Shown here piece by piece: positions 1 to 7,451 of a stretch of 64,000 nt of DNA; position 1 is the stretch's first letter, and the number at the start of each line of letters is the position of its first letter. This stretch comes from Collinsella aerofaciens. GTDB taxonomy: Bacteria; Actinomycetota; Coriobacteriia; Coriobacteriales; Coriobacteriaceae. Below the pieces are notes generated by a model. The model had not been told where the DNA came from. It worked only from the letters and a program-made list of their open reading frames with translations, and did not search any database. The stretch lies in NCBI RefSeq assembly GCF_018785265.1, contig NZ_WQPK01000023.1, forward strand, positions 1 to 64,000, given 5' to 3'. A program made the translations under genes and the position numbers.

Positions 1-52
1 GCCCGCGCCTTTAGACGCGAGCCCGGGGCCCGTGGGTTATACCCTAAGAGCA

Positions 53-75
53 AACCACCCTTTTTAAGGGTGGTT
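53..75. terminator. Perfect 10-bp hairpin, possible terminator
   Basis: Arms 53-62 and 66-75 pair perfectly around a 3-nt loop. There is no clear T-run on either side. It may terminate a transcript entering from outside the left edge. No gene was recognised in bases 1-103. Confidence 0.4.
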
Positions 76-103
76 CTGATGACTATGCAAGGGTGCGCAT
101 CAT

Positions 104-141
104 AAAAAACCGAGCCCTGCACATAGTGGCGCAGAACTCGG
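104..141 (-). terminator. Rho-independent terminator of the nitroreductase gene
   Basis: Read on the minus strand, a CCGAG...CTCGG stem with an inner CTGC/GCAG stem is followed directly by six T residues (104-109 on the plus strand are A). It lies about 50 bases beyond the nitroreductase stop codon. Confidence 0.75.
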
Positions 142-189
142 CGAACGGGTGAGCGGTCAAGGATAGGTTTTAAGGCATGTCCCAAAAAT

Positions 190-720
190 CTACTTGAGGA
201 GGAAGTCGGAGAGGGGAATGGTGCGGGCCTCGCGATGCTCGGGATCGGCGATGTGGTCGGCAGGATAGCCACAGACGAGCATGTGATAGGGATAGACGCC
301 CTCGGGCAGGTTGAACTGCTCCTGTGCCACCTCAGGCTTAAAATGGCATACCCAGCACGTTCCCAGGCCCTGCTCGGTGGCCTCCATCATCATCTGATCG
401 CACACTATGGACGTATTGATTTCACTGGAATTCATCTGGTCATACGGGCGCACCCAAGCGTCATCGGTAACGCTGCAAATAAGGAAGACAAGCGGAGCCC
501 CAAAGATAGACCCATCACGAGCAAACCGAGGCTGACAAGCAGCAGCCTTCTCCAGAAGCTCAGGCGTATCCAACACCATCACACGGGTTGGATGATTATT
601 GCAAGCAGAAGGAGCAATACGCCCAGCCTCAACAATGGCATCCACCACAGCCTGCTCAACTGCCCGATCCTCAAAAGAACGACAAGAATACCGACCCCGA
701 GCCAAATCCAAATAACTCAC
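190..720 (-). CDS. Nitroreductase family protein
   Basis: A 176-residue FMN-dependent nitroreductase-type protein that probably reduces nitro or quinone substrates with NAD(P)H in the cytoplasm. The N-terminus has the family pattern RYSCRSF, followed by a helix ending in AGRIAPSACNNHP, which normally contacts FMN. The C-terminal half holds GLGTCWVCHF and a MLVCGYP segment typical of the small single-domain members. The start is taken as the GTG at 720 because GGAGG lies 8 bases upstream; an ATG at 783 in the same frame has no ribosome binding site and adds an unrelated hydrophobic leader. It appears monocistronic, with its own terminator. The natural substrate cannot be told. Confidence 0.85.
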   Translation of the reverse strand: MSYLDLARGRYSCRSFEDRAVEQAVVDAIVEAGRIAPSACNNHPTRVMVLDTPELLEKAAACQPRFARDGSIFGAPLVFLICSVTDDAWVRPYDQMNSSEINTSIVCDQMMMEATEQGLGTCWVCHFKPEVAQEQFNLPEGVYPYHMLVCGYPADHIADPEHREARTIPLSDFLLK

Positions 721-900
721 AACCAAGCCCTCCAAATTCAGCGTATCAACCCAAAGTAAAACAAAGGGTACCCAAAGCCCCATCCAGCCAAACGTTTAAG
801 GCAGTCCCAAAGTTCCCAATCGGGCTCAAAGGCCCTGCCAACAAAAGCCCCATCACTTTCAAAGTATCAGCCAAAGTTCCCAATGGTGGTACGTAAGGGA

Positions 901-977
901 GCGGGCCCGAGCACTAATACCTTTTGAACGACTCTGCTTGCAGCCGGAGTGAAAAAGGTATTAGTGGTCGGGCCCGC
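901..977. repeat. 25-bp inverted repeat with 27-nt loop
   Basis: Arms 901-925 and 953-977 are complementary at 24 of 25 positions; the outer part reads GCGGGCCCGA and the inner part ACTAATACCTTTT. It lies just beyond the stop codon of the PhoU-like gene and upstream of the nitroreductase, so it may end the pit transcript on the minus strand. It is longer than an ordinary terminator and has no T-run. The preceding stretch 721-900 shows no gene. Confidence 0.7.
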
Positions 978-1001
978 GACCGGTGGGACACGTACCCCCA
1001 A

Positions 1002-1625
1002 TTAACTGTTCTTCATGACAATCGAATCTACGACATCGGCCACATTCTCACAGCAGTCAGCGCAGTACTCCAGGAAGGCGTACACGTCACGCCAAGCGAT
1101 GACCTCGAGCGGGTCCTTGCCGTTAACGTGCAGGTTGCGCATGGCGTTGATGTAGAGCTCGTCGGCCTCGGACTCGATGGTGTTGATTTGGATGACGAGC
1201 TCGCGCAGCGTTTTGGACTTGCGGTAGTTGGGCAGCTCGACCATCAGGTCCTTCATGGCGCGGCAGGCATCGGTTACCTTGTGAGCGATGACGATGGCAT
1301 CGGGGTGGATGCTCTGGATGTTGGTGAAGTAGACGCGCTGCACGACGCCTTCGATGCGGTCGAGTACGGTGTCGAGCGAGCAACTCATCAGGTCCAGATC
1401 CTCGCGCTCAAGCGGGGTGATAAAGGCGGTGAGCAGGGCGTCTTCGAGCTCATGGTGCTTCTTGTCTGCCGCATGCTCAATCGCATGCATCTTATCGAGC
1501 ATGTCATGGATTTGCGTGGGGTCGAAGTTCTCAAAAATCTTGGTGAGCAGCTCGGCTGCCTGAACGGCGAGGTCAGCGCAGGCAACGTAGTTATCAAAGT
1601 AGAACGAATCGGGTTTCTTTGCCAT
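1002..1625 (-). CDS. PhoU-like DUF47 family phosphate transport accessory protein
   Basis: A 207-residue protein of the DUF47/PhoU-like family (TIGR00153 type). It is mostly helical, with two E/D-rich helical segments such as HAIEHAADKKHHELEDALL near residue 50 and INTIESEADELYINAMRNL near residue 150, which are the family's metal-contacting helices. Members are usually encoded beside Pit phosphate transporters and are thought to modulate them. Here the gene lies 67 bases downstream of the pit gene on the same strand, so the two very likely form an operon. The start has a GAAAGGACC ribosome binding site. Length is normal for the family. Confidence 0.88.
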   Translation of the reverse strand: MAKKPDSFYFDNYVACADLAVQAAELLTKIFENFDPTQIHDMLDKMHAIEHAADKKHHELEDALLTAFITPLEREDLDLMSCSLDTVLDRIEGVVQRVYFTNIQSIHPDAIVIAHKVTDACRAMKDLMVELPNYRKSKTLRELVIQINTIESEADELYINAMRNLHVNGKDPLEVIAWRDVYAFLEYCADCCENVADVVDSIVMKNS

Positions 1626-1692
1626 GGGTGGGTCCTTTCGAGGCGAAGACGGGTGGGCGAAGCATTGCAGTCCGGATGGACGCTCGGTTTGA

Positions 1693-2742
1693 CTAGATGA
1701 ACATCATGAACAGCTTGGCCATGACAAAGCTGATTAGTCCGCAGGCGGGGAAGGTGAAGAACCAGGTGAACATCATGTCCTTGACGACGCCGAAGTTGAT
1801 GGCCGAAAGGCGCTTGACGGCACCGACGCCCATGATGGCGCAGGTCTTGATGTGCGTGGAGGACACGGGGATGCCGGTAAGGGTGGCAAGCAGCAGGTTT
1901 GCGGCGCCCGCGAGGTCGGCAGAGAAGCCCTGGTACTTCTCGAGCTTGACCATGCTCTGGCCGACGGACTTGATGATGCGCTCGCCGCCCACGCTGGTGC
2001 CGATACCCATGGTGGCCGAGCACAGCAGCATGATCCAGATGGGGATGCCGGCGTCGCCGACGCTCGTCTGGCCGTTGGCGAAGGCCACGCCTAAAAAGAG
2101 CACGCCGATGAACTTCTGTCCATCCTGCGCGCCGTGCATAAAGCTCATGGCCGCGGCGCTCGCGATCTGAGCGTATTTAAAGAAGACATTGGCACGTCGC
2201 CTGTTGGCGGCGGCGAAAAGAATCGAGACGAGTTTGCACAGGACCCAGCCCATGACAAAGCCCAGGCCGATGGAGAGCGCCAGGCCGTAGATGACCTTCA
2301 TCCACTCGTGGACGTTGACGCTGCTCGCGCCGCCGAGGGCGATAGCGGCACCGGTCAGGCCGGCGATAAGGCTGTGGCTTTGCGAGGTGGGGATACCAAA
2401 ACGCGACGCTGTGGCGCCGTAGACGACGATGGAGAACAGCGCCGCGCAGAGGCACGCGAGCGCCATGGTGCTGTTTCCGCCAAAGTCGACGATATGCGAG
2501 ATGGTATTGGCGACGCTCGCGTTAAAGTGCGTCATGATGAGCACACCGAGGAAGTTGAATGCGGCGCTCATGAGAATGGCGGCGCGGGCGGGCATGCAAC
2601 GCGTAGTGACGCAGGTCGCGATGGCGTTGGGCGCGTCGGTCCATCCATTGACGAAGATGGCGCCCAACGCGAGGATCACGGTGACGGCAAGGACTGGGTT
2701 CGACACAATTTGGCCGAGGAAGGTTGAGAACGTTACGTCCAT
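1693..2742 (-). CDS. pit: Inorganic phosphate transporter, PiT family
   Basis: A 349-residue membrane protein, probably a proton- or sodium-coupled phosphate symporter. The N-terminal PiT signature is visible as FVNGWTDAPNAIATCVTTR around residues 30-50, and the second repeat carries the matching half around FMHGAQDGQKFIGV. Around ten hydrophobic segments are present and the C-terminal region has GIPVSSTHIKTCAIMGVG, another conserved PiT block. It is followed by the PhoU-like DUF47 gene, the usual arrangement for low-affinity phosphate uptake. The upstream region 2743-2955 separates it from a divergent gene; no convincing promoter was identified for this strand. Confidence 0.9.
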   Translation of the reverse strand: MDVTFSTFLGQIVSNPVLAVTVILALGAIFVNGWTDAPNAIATCVTTRCMPARAAILMSAAFNFLGVLIMTHFNASVANTISHIVDFGGNSTMALACLCAALFSIVVYGATASRFGIPTSQSHSLIAGLTGAAIALGGASSVNVHEWMKVIYGLALSIGLGFVMGWVLCKLVSILFAAANRRRANVFFKYAQIASAAAMSFMHGAQDGQKFIGVLFLGVAFANGQTSVGDAGIPIWIMLLCSATMGIGTSVGGERIIKSVGQSMVKLEKYQGFSADLAGAANLLLATLTGIPVSSTHIKTCAIMGVGAVKRLSAINFGVVKDMMFTWFFTFPACGLISFVMAKLFMMFI

Positions 2743-2955
2743 ATATGGGCTTTCTCGAAGTTTGCAGACACGTTACAAAAACATGATAAATCGTATCACC
2801 TCCTGTGGGTTTCTTTACCGAGTTCTGATGGGAGCAGTGAATTTTTTGGCACTAAAATTGAATATTAGCCCTGTTGACCGCGGGTGTTCTTTTTGCTAAC
2901 ACGCCATGCGGACACGTGCGATTACTACGACACTCCAAAACCACAGTCTGTTCGC

Positions 2956-2985
2956 TTTACAACATGCAAACATGCGTTCGATAAT
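2956..2985 (+). promoter_or_regulatory. Promoter with embedded LexA-like (SOS) box
   Basis: A -35 TTTACA (2956-2961) and a -10 GATAAT (2980-2985) are 18 bases apart. Between them, 2967-2980 reads CAAACATGCGTTCG, which matches the Gram-positive LexA consensus CGAACnnnnGTTCG at all but one fixed position. A repressor bound there would block RNA polymerase. Transcription would begin near 2992, next to the ATG at 2993. Confidence 0.6.
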
Positions 2986-2992
2986 AGGAGGC

Positions 2993-3331
2993 ATGGAATA
3001 TCGACAGACAGATGGCAAAACTCGGCGCGTGCACAAGCAGTATGTGGACGTCGTGGCTCGCATCCTCGCGGGCGGACAGGTCGTGCCGGTCACCGTCTGC
3101 TGGGTCGACGGTCGTTGCTTTACGATTGACGAGATTGTCTCGACCACTGGGTTTGGCCTGACGGTTCACGGCATCCGTACGGCAACCTATAAGGTGCGTT
3201 TTGGCGGGCACGCGACCGAGTTGTATCTGGAGGACCAGACGCGCGAACGACCAGATGGTTCGCAGGCCCATCTGATGCGTTGGTGGGTGTGGGCATTCGA
3301 CCGTACGCTCGAGGGCGAGCGCCGTGGGTAA
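2993..3331 (+). CDS. Hypothetical protein, probably SOS-regulated
   Basis: A 112-residue basic, soluble protein of unknown function. A GGQVVPVTVCWVDGRCF segment followed by IDEIV and a tryptophan-rich RWWVWAFDRTL end is loosely reminiscent of the small DUF6504-type proteins that travel with translesion polymerases in actinobacteria, but this resemblance is weak. The ATG at 2993 has AGGAGG only one base upstream, too close for normal use. The promoter geometry places the transcript start at about 2992, so the message is probably leaderless. A longer frame opens upstream but would need to start inside the promoter. The LexA-like box suggests a DNA damage role; no catalytic motif is evident. Confidence 0.65.
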   Translation: MEYRQTDGKTRRVHKQYVDVVARILAGGQVVPVTVCWVDGRCFTIDEIVSTTGFGLTVHGIRTATYKVRFGGHATELYLEDQTRERPDGSQAHLMRWWVWAFDRTLEGERRG

Positions 3332-3415
3332 GGACGTACGGCATTCGGGTACAATGACAGGAATCTTGTCACCTGCTGCGCCGTCTTTCACGGCACTTTT
3401 TGAAAGGACGAACCT

Positions 3416-4111
3416 ATGAACGATATCCAGGGCTATCAGAACGGCCCCGTCGAGAGCGGCGCAAGCCGCGCCAAGGAGATGTCGCCGCGCGCGTACAATC
3501 TCGCCATGTCTGCCCTGATCTTCTTGGGCTTTTGCGCCATGGGCGCCGGCGCCTACTTTACGAGCACCATGTCGTTTGCGCGCATGATGATGAGCGGCGC
3601 CGCCCTGCCGCTGGTCTTTGGCTCGTTTATTTTGACCATCGTCGGCATGGTCATGATGTCGGCCGCCGCCAGCAAGCAGTCCGTGGGCCTGTCCCTTGTG
3701 GGCTACGTAATCTTTGCGAGTACCTTTGGCCTGACCGCGTCGTTTGGCCTTGCCAACTACGACCTGCCCACCATCAACACTGCCTTTATCGCCACGGCCG
3801 CCATCACCTTTGTCTTTGGCGCCTTGGGCGTGACGTTCCCCAAGTTTTTCCAGCGCGTATATGGCATCGGTTTTGGCATTCTGCTCGCAACTATTCTGGT
3901 TGAGATCGTGCTGATGTTCATGGGCGTCTCGCAGACCATCACCGACCTGATCGTGATCGTGGTGTTCGCCGGGTTTATTGGCTATGACACCTATGTTGCC
4001 ACGACGGTGCCGCCCACACTGCCCAATGCCGTGCTTATGGCCTCTAACCTGTTCGTGGATATTATCAACGTGTTTTTGCGCATTTTGAACATCCTCGGCC
4101 GTCGCGATTAA
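3416..4111 (+). CDS. Bax inhibitor-1/YccA family membrane protein
   Basis: A 231-residue integral membrane protein with about seven hydrophobic segments, of the Bax inhibitor-1 (TMBIM/YccA) family. Some family members are pH-sensitive calcium leak channels; the bacterial role is not settled. The family's C-terminal hallmark is clear: IGYDTY followed by LFVDIINVFLRILNILGRRD, which carries the conserved aspartates of the last two helices. The first 28 residues are polar and cytoplasmic. GAAAGG precedes the ATG, and a strong terminator follows 50 bases after the stop, so the gene looks monocistronic. A TACAAT at 3350-3355 may be its -10 element. Confidence 0.88.
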   Translation: MNDIQGYQNGPVESGASRAKEMSPRAYNLAMSALIFLGFCAMGAGAYFTSTMSFARMMMSGAALPLVFGSFILTIVGMVMMSAAASKQSVGLSLVGYVIFASTFGLTASFGLANYDLPTINTAFIATAAITFVFGALGVTFPKFFQRVYGIGFGILLATILVEIVLMFMGVSQTITDLIVIVVFAGFIGYDTYVATTVPPTLPNAVLMASNLFVDIINVFLRILNILGRRD

Positions 4112-4160
4112 AGCGCGGCATTGCGACGCTTCCTGCCGGACACGGTAAAACGATGCGAAA

Positions 4161-4186
4161 GGCGGTCCTTCGGGGCCGTCTTTTTT
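4161..4186 (+). terminator. Rho-independent terminator
   Basis: An 8-bp stem (4161-4168 with 4173-4180, two G-U pairs) closes a TTCG tetraloop and is followed by six T residues. It ends the Bax-inhibitor family gene. Confidence 0.85.
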
Positions 4187-4251
4187 GTGCGCGGCGGGGT
4201 ATCATGGATGGGAAAAGCCGATAGCGGCAGCGACAGGAAAGGTGGCCACGT

Positions 4252-5367
4252 ATGGCAGACGTCGACAACAGGAACCGTAACCGCAGGTCCAACCGAGCGG
4301 GTCAGCCCAATCCCAAGCGCGAGGCCCGTGCCAAGGCCGCCGAGCGTCACGTGGCAACTGTGTCCGAAGCGTGCGCCAAGGATATCGAGCGTTCGCTTGC
4401 CGGTGTTCGCGAGTTTGACGGTATGCCTGCCGGCTTTGTCGCGGCGATGAAGGCCAAGGTTCAGAGTGCTGTGGCCACCGAAGAACAGGTTGCCGAGGAC
4501 GTCGAGGGCGCGGAGGCTGCCGAGGTCGAGGCAGCTCCTGAGCCCGTCGAGGAGCCTGCCGAGGAAATCGCCGAAGCTGAGTCCGCGCCTGCTGAGGAGC
4601 CTGCTGCGTCCCTGCCTGAGGTCACCGTGCTCGATGCCTCCGCCACGCAGGCCATCTTGGACAACGGTCGTGGCTATGCGCAGTTCTGCGACATGGCCGT
4701 GCTCGCCTTTGCCTCGTTCACCAACCCGGGCGGTGGCTATATTCAGGGTTATCTGGGCCAGGAGGCCACACTGTGCGCCGATTCGTATCTGTACAACGTT
4801 CTCGATAAGCAGCGCAAATGGTACGGCGAGAACCGTCGCCGCAACATCAACTGCGAGCTCTATCGTAACCGCGCCCTAGTGGTGCCTGCGGTGCGCTTCG
4901 ACCGCAACCACGTGCATGCATACGCCGACGTGATCGTGGCCGCCGCGCCCAACGTTAAGCGCGCCCGCCAGGAGTATCGCGTGAGCGACGATGCTCTGCT
5001 GGATGCCCTGCGCGACCGCATTCGCTTTGTGCTTGCCATCTGCGACGAGCTGGGTCGCGAGAAGCTCGTGCTGGGCGCTTGGGGCTGCGACAACAACGGC
5101 TTTGACGCCGAGGCCGTGGCCGAGCTCTTCCGCAAGGAGCTCGCGTCGGGCGACTTTAAGGTCAAGCAAGTCTTCTTTGCCGTGCCTTCTACGCGCTGGG
5201 ATGAGGATTTTGCCAAGTTCGAGCACGTGCTGGCAAACTTCCCCGAGCGCAACGAGGAGTCCTATGCCCAGGTTGCCGCTCGCGCTGCGGCAGCTCGCGC
5301 CGCCGAGCAGACCCAGGCTGCTACCGAGGATGATGAGGACGAGGACGATTGGCGCAAGTACCTGTAA
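4252..5367 (+). CDS. PARG-like macrodomain protein (TIGR02452 type), catalytic Glu apparently lost
   Basis: A 371-residue protein related to microbial poly(ADP-ribose) glycohydrolases of the TIGR02452 group. Residues 1-75 match the basic N-terminal helical part. Residues about 76-122 form an acidic linker made almost only of A, E, P and V. The macrodomain follows, with FTNPGGG at 156-162 and the ADP-ribose loop ending at 170-172. In active PARG the signature is GGG-X6-8-QEE and the second glutamate is catalytic; here the triplet is Gln-Glu-Ala. The C-terminus (about 350-368) is again very acidic. GAAAGG precedes the ATG. It may bind ADP-ribose without hydrolysing it. It is a single gene between terminators. 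Confidence 0.8.
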   Translation: MADVDNRNRNRRSNRAGQPNPKREARAKAAERHVATVSEACAKDIERSLAGVREFDGMPAGFVAAMKAKVQSAVATEEQVAEDVEGAEAAEVEAAPEPVEEPAEEIAEAESAPAEEPAASLPEVTVLDASATQAILDNGRGYAQFCDMAVLAFASFTNPGGGYIQGYLGQEATLCADSYLYNVLDKQRKWYGENRRRNINCELYRNRALVVPAVRFDRNHVHAYADVIVAAAPNVKRARQEYRVSDDALLDALRDRIRFVLAICDELGREKLVLGAWGCDNNGFDAEAVAELFRKELASGDFKVKQVFFAVPSTRWDEDFAKFEHVLANFPERNEESYAQVAARAAAARAAEQTQAATEDDEDEDDWRKYL

Positions 5368-5445
5368 TTGGTACGTGCTGACAGATAGGTCGAGCCGGCG
5401 GGAGAGGCTGCTTCCGTCGGCTTTTTACTGAGCGAGGGGCTTACG

Positions 5446-6105
5446 ATGAAAAACGTTCTATGCTTTGGCGACAGCAACACCTATGGTTACGATCCGGCGG
5501 GCATGCGCGACGGCACCGCGGTGCGCTATGCGCAGGATGTGCGCTGGTGCGGCGTGGCCCAACGTGACTTAGGCGAGGGCTGGCATGTAATTGAAGAAGG
5601 CCTCAACGGCCGCACGACGGTACGCGACGACATGTGCCATCTGGACACCAATCTTAACGGCATCCGCGCACTTCCGATGCTGCTCGAGGCCCATAAGCCG
5701 CTGGACGCCATTGTGATCATGCTGGGCACCAACGACTGTAAGACGGTCTTTAACGTGACAGCTTCCGATATCGCCCGTGGCGCCATGGCGCTGATTCGCG
5801 CCGTCCGCGCGTTTCCGTGGACCGACGCTGCGCCTTGTCCGCGCATTCTGCTGATGGCGCCTATCAAGATTAAGCCGCAGATCGCCGACGTATATATGAC
5901 CGATTTTGACGAGCATTCCGTAGAAGCCTCGGAACATTTTGGTGAGTACTACGCGCATGTGGCTGAGCAGTTTGGCTGCGACTTTTTGAATGCCGCCGAC
6001 TTTGCCGAGCCGGGCGATATCGACTATCTGCATATGATGCCCGAAAGCCATGAGAGCCTGGGTCACGCCGTGGCAGCCAAGCTCCAAGAGATGCTCGGAG
6101 AGTAG
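5446..6105 (+). CDS. SGNH/GDSL hydrolase family esterase
   Basis: A 219-residue cytoplasmic esterase or acyltransferase of the SGNH superfamily. Block I is FGDSNTYG with the nucleophile Ser10, block II has GLNGRTT, block III is GTND (oxyanion Asn), and block V is DYLH with Asp193 and His196 completing the triad. The arrangement resembles the arylesterase/acyltransferase subgroup typified by Mycolicibacterium smegmatis MsAcT. There is no signal peptide. The start has GAGCGAGGGG upstream. It is followed by a hairpin and then by the tandem repeat array. The substrate is unknown. Confidence 0.88.
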   Translation: MKNVLCFGDSNTYGYDPAGMRDGTAVRYAQDVRWCGVAQRDLGEGWHVIEEGLNGRTTVRDDMCHLDTNLNGIRALPMLLEAHKPLDAIVIMLGTNDCKTVFNVTASDIARGAMALIRAVRAFPWTDAAPCPRILLMAPIKIKPQIADVYMTDFDEHSVEASEHFGEYYAHVAEQFGCDFLNAADFAEPGDIDYLHMMPESHESLGHAVAAKLQEMLGE

Positions 6106-6114
6106 CGCGACCCC

Positions 6115-6147
6115 AAGCCACCACAGAAGTTCCCCTTGTGGTGGCTT
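6115..6147 (+). terminator. Hairpin terminator after the SGNH hydrolase
   Basis: Arms 6115-6125 and 6137-6147 form a perfect 11-bp stem with an 11-nt loop. The T-rich tail after it is interrupted (GTTTCGTTGCTTT), so efficiency is uncertain. Confidence 0.65.
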
Positions 6148-6161
6148 GTTTCGTTGCTTTG

Positions 6162-6377
6162 TCTCGATCTGTGACAGTTGTAAGGCCGAAAACGGGCTAG
6201 ATGTTACAGATTAAGATTATTTAGGCCGATATCGGTCGTTTGTCTCGATCTGTAACATCTAGGGTCGATTTTGCCGAGTTACTGTTACAGATCGAGATTT
6301 TCTTCTCTGCGGAATTTGAATGTCTCAATCTGTAACAGGTGAGCCGAAAAATGGGCTCTAACTGTTACGGATCGAGA
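6162..6377. repeat. Three tandem 55-bp palindromic units at 80-81 bp period
   Basis: Units occupy 6162-6216, 6243-6297 and 6323-6377, each exactly 55 bp. Every unit has 15-nt arms of the form TCTCGATCTGTAACA and TGTTACAGATCGAGA around a 25-nt centre. The spacers are 26 and 25 bp. The centres of units 1 and 3 share CCGAAAA followed by GGGCT; the centre of unit 2 fits better in reverse orientation. A smaller perfect palindrome, GGCCGATATCGGTC (6224-6237), lies in the first spacer. The array fills most of the gap between two convergent genes, 6106-6438. No coding sequence is present. Confidence 0.85.
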
Positions 6378-6387
6378 TGTTTGTGGG

Positions 6388-6424
6388 AACCACCGCAAAG
6401 GTGCCTGTCCCCTTTGCGGTGGTT
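6388..6424. terminator. Strong hairpin between convergent genes
   Basis: A perfect 14-bp stem (6388-6401 with 6411-6424) has a 9-nt loop and a short TTTT at its plus-strand end. It lies 15 bases beyond the thiD stop codon and probably acts as the thiD terminator, possibly in both directions. Confidence 0.65.
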
Positions 6425-6438
6425 TTGGGCTGCAAATC

Positions 6439-7269
6439 TTAATACTGCCACATGTGATTGACGGGGCCGGAGCCTTTGCCCATGTTCAGGCCGGCGGCCA
6501 GAGCGCCTGTCAGGTAGGCCTTGCCGGCGTTGACGGCATCGGCAAGATCCATGCCCTGGGCCAGCGCGCAGGCGATGGCGGACGAGAGCGTGCATCCGGT
6601 GCCGTGCGTGTTGTCGGTCTCGATGCGCTTGTGGCGGAACCACGTGGTGAGTGGATCTCCAAGATGGTTGCCCTCGTCATCGAGTGGCGCGGGTTCGGCC
6701 AGTACATCGTTGGCCTCGTTGACAAGATGCCCGCCCTTAACGAGGGATGCGCAACCAAAGCGGCGGGTGAGGAGCATGGCAGCATTTTGCTGCGTGCGCT
6801 CGGAGTCGACCTCGTAGTCGAGCAGGGCCATGGCCTCGGGAATATTGGGCGTGATAACCGTCGCTAGCGGGAACAGGCGGCGGGTGAGCGCCTCGGCGGC
6901 ATCTTCGGCAATCAGCCGTGCGCCCGAGGTGGCTACCATGACGGGGTCGACTACCACGTTTGTCGCGTTCCAGGCGCTCAGGCGGTCGGCGATAACATCG
7001 ATAATCTCGGCAGAAGAAACCATGCCAATCTTGACGGCGTTGGGGCGGATATCGTCAAAAACGGCGTCAATTTGCGCGGCTACGATATCTGGCGAGATAT
7101 CCTGCACGGCGGTAACGCCCAGGGTGTTTTGCGCTGTGATGGCGGTGATGGCCGTCTCGGCATACAGGCGGTGCGCCGTGATGGTTTTGATGTCGGCCTG
7201 AATGCCGGCGCCACCGCTGGAATCGGATCCCGCGATGGACAGGACGGCAGGTACCTTACTACGATCCAT
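6439..7269 (-). CDS. thiD: Hydroxymethylpyrimidine/phosphomethylpyrimidine kinase
   Basis: A 276-residue ribokinase-fold enzyme that phosphorylates HMP and HMP-P in thiamine biosynthesis. The N-terminal SIAGSDSSGGAGIQADIKT is the ThiD signature that holds the substrate and Mg-ATP. VVDPVMVATSG follows near residue 107, and the DNTHGTGCTLSSAIAC block near residue 220 carries the catalytic Cys/Asp anion-hole region. Length is typical. It lies downstream of thiC in the same orientation with a gap of 182 bases that contains its own -10 TATAAT, so it may be transcribed both with thiC and alone. The ribosome binding site is AAGGGAG. Confidence 0.95.
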   Translation of the reverse strand: MDRSKVPAVLSIAGSDSSGGAGIQADIKTITAHRLYAETAITAITAQNTLGVTAVQDISPDIVAAQIDAVFDDIRPNAVKIGMVSSAEIIDVIADRLSAWNATNVVVDPVMVATSGARLIAEDAAEALTRRLFPLATVITPNIPEAMALLDYEVDSERTQQNAAMLLTRRFGCASLVKGGHLVNEANDVLAEPAPLDDEGNHLGDPLTTWFRHKRIETDNTHGTGCTLSSAIACALAQGMDLADAVNAGKAYLTGALAAGLNMGKGSGPVNHMWQY

Positions 7270-7315
7270 GTTCGCTCCCTTGTTCGGTCGGAATCAAATG
7301 GGTCTTTAAGCCAGC

Positions 7316-7321
7316 ATTATA
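7316..7321 (-). promoter_or_regulatory. thiD -10 element
   Basis: The minus strand reads TATAAT 47 bases before the thiD ATG. No good -35 hexamer is seen. Confidence 0.5.
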
Positions 7322-7326
7322 AAGAT

Positions 7327-7356
7327 GCCCGGGCCGACTCTATGCCGAACCCGGGC
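7327..7356 (-). terminator. Hairpin between thiC and thiD
   Basis: GCCCGGG arms at 7327-7333 and 7350-7356 pair perfectly. It lies upstream of the thiD -10 element and could terminate thiC transcripts, although no T-run follows. Confidence 0.4.
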
Positions 7357-7451
7357 GGGCGATGCAATCTCTACGCAAGTGTAAGTAAATGTTCACAAGT
7401 CAACAATTGACAGGCACCAGCTCGCCGCCAGAAGCGGCCGCGGCGACAGGG

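Noticed and set aside
6162..6377. CRISPR array
   Set aside because: The units are palindromic over 55 bp with degenerate centres, the middle one is inverted, there are only three and no cas genes are near.
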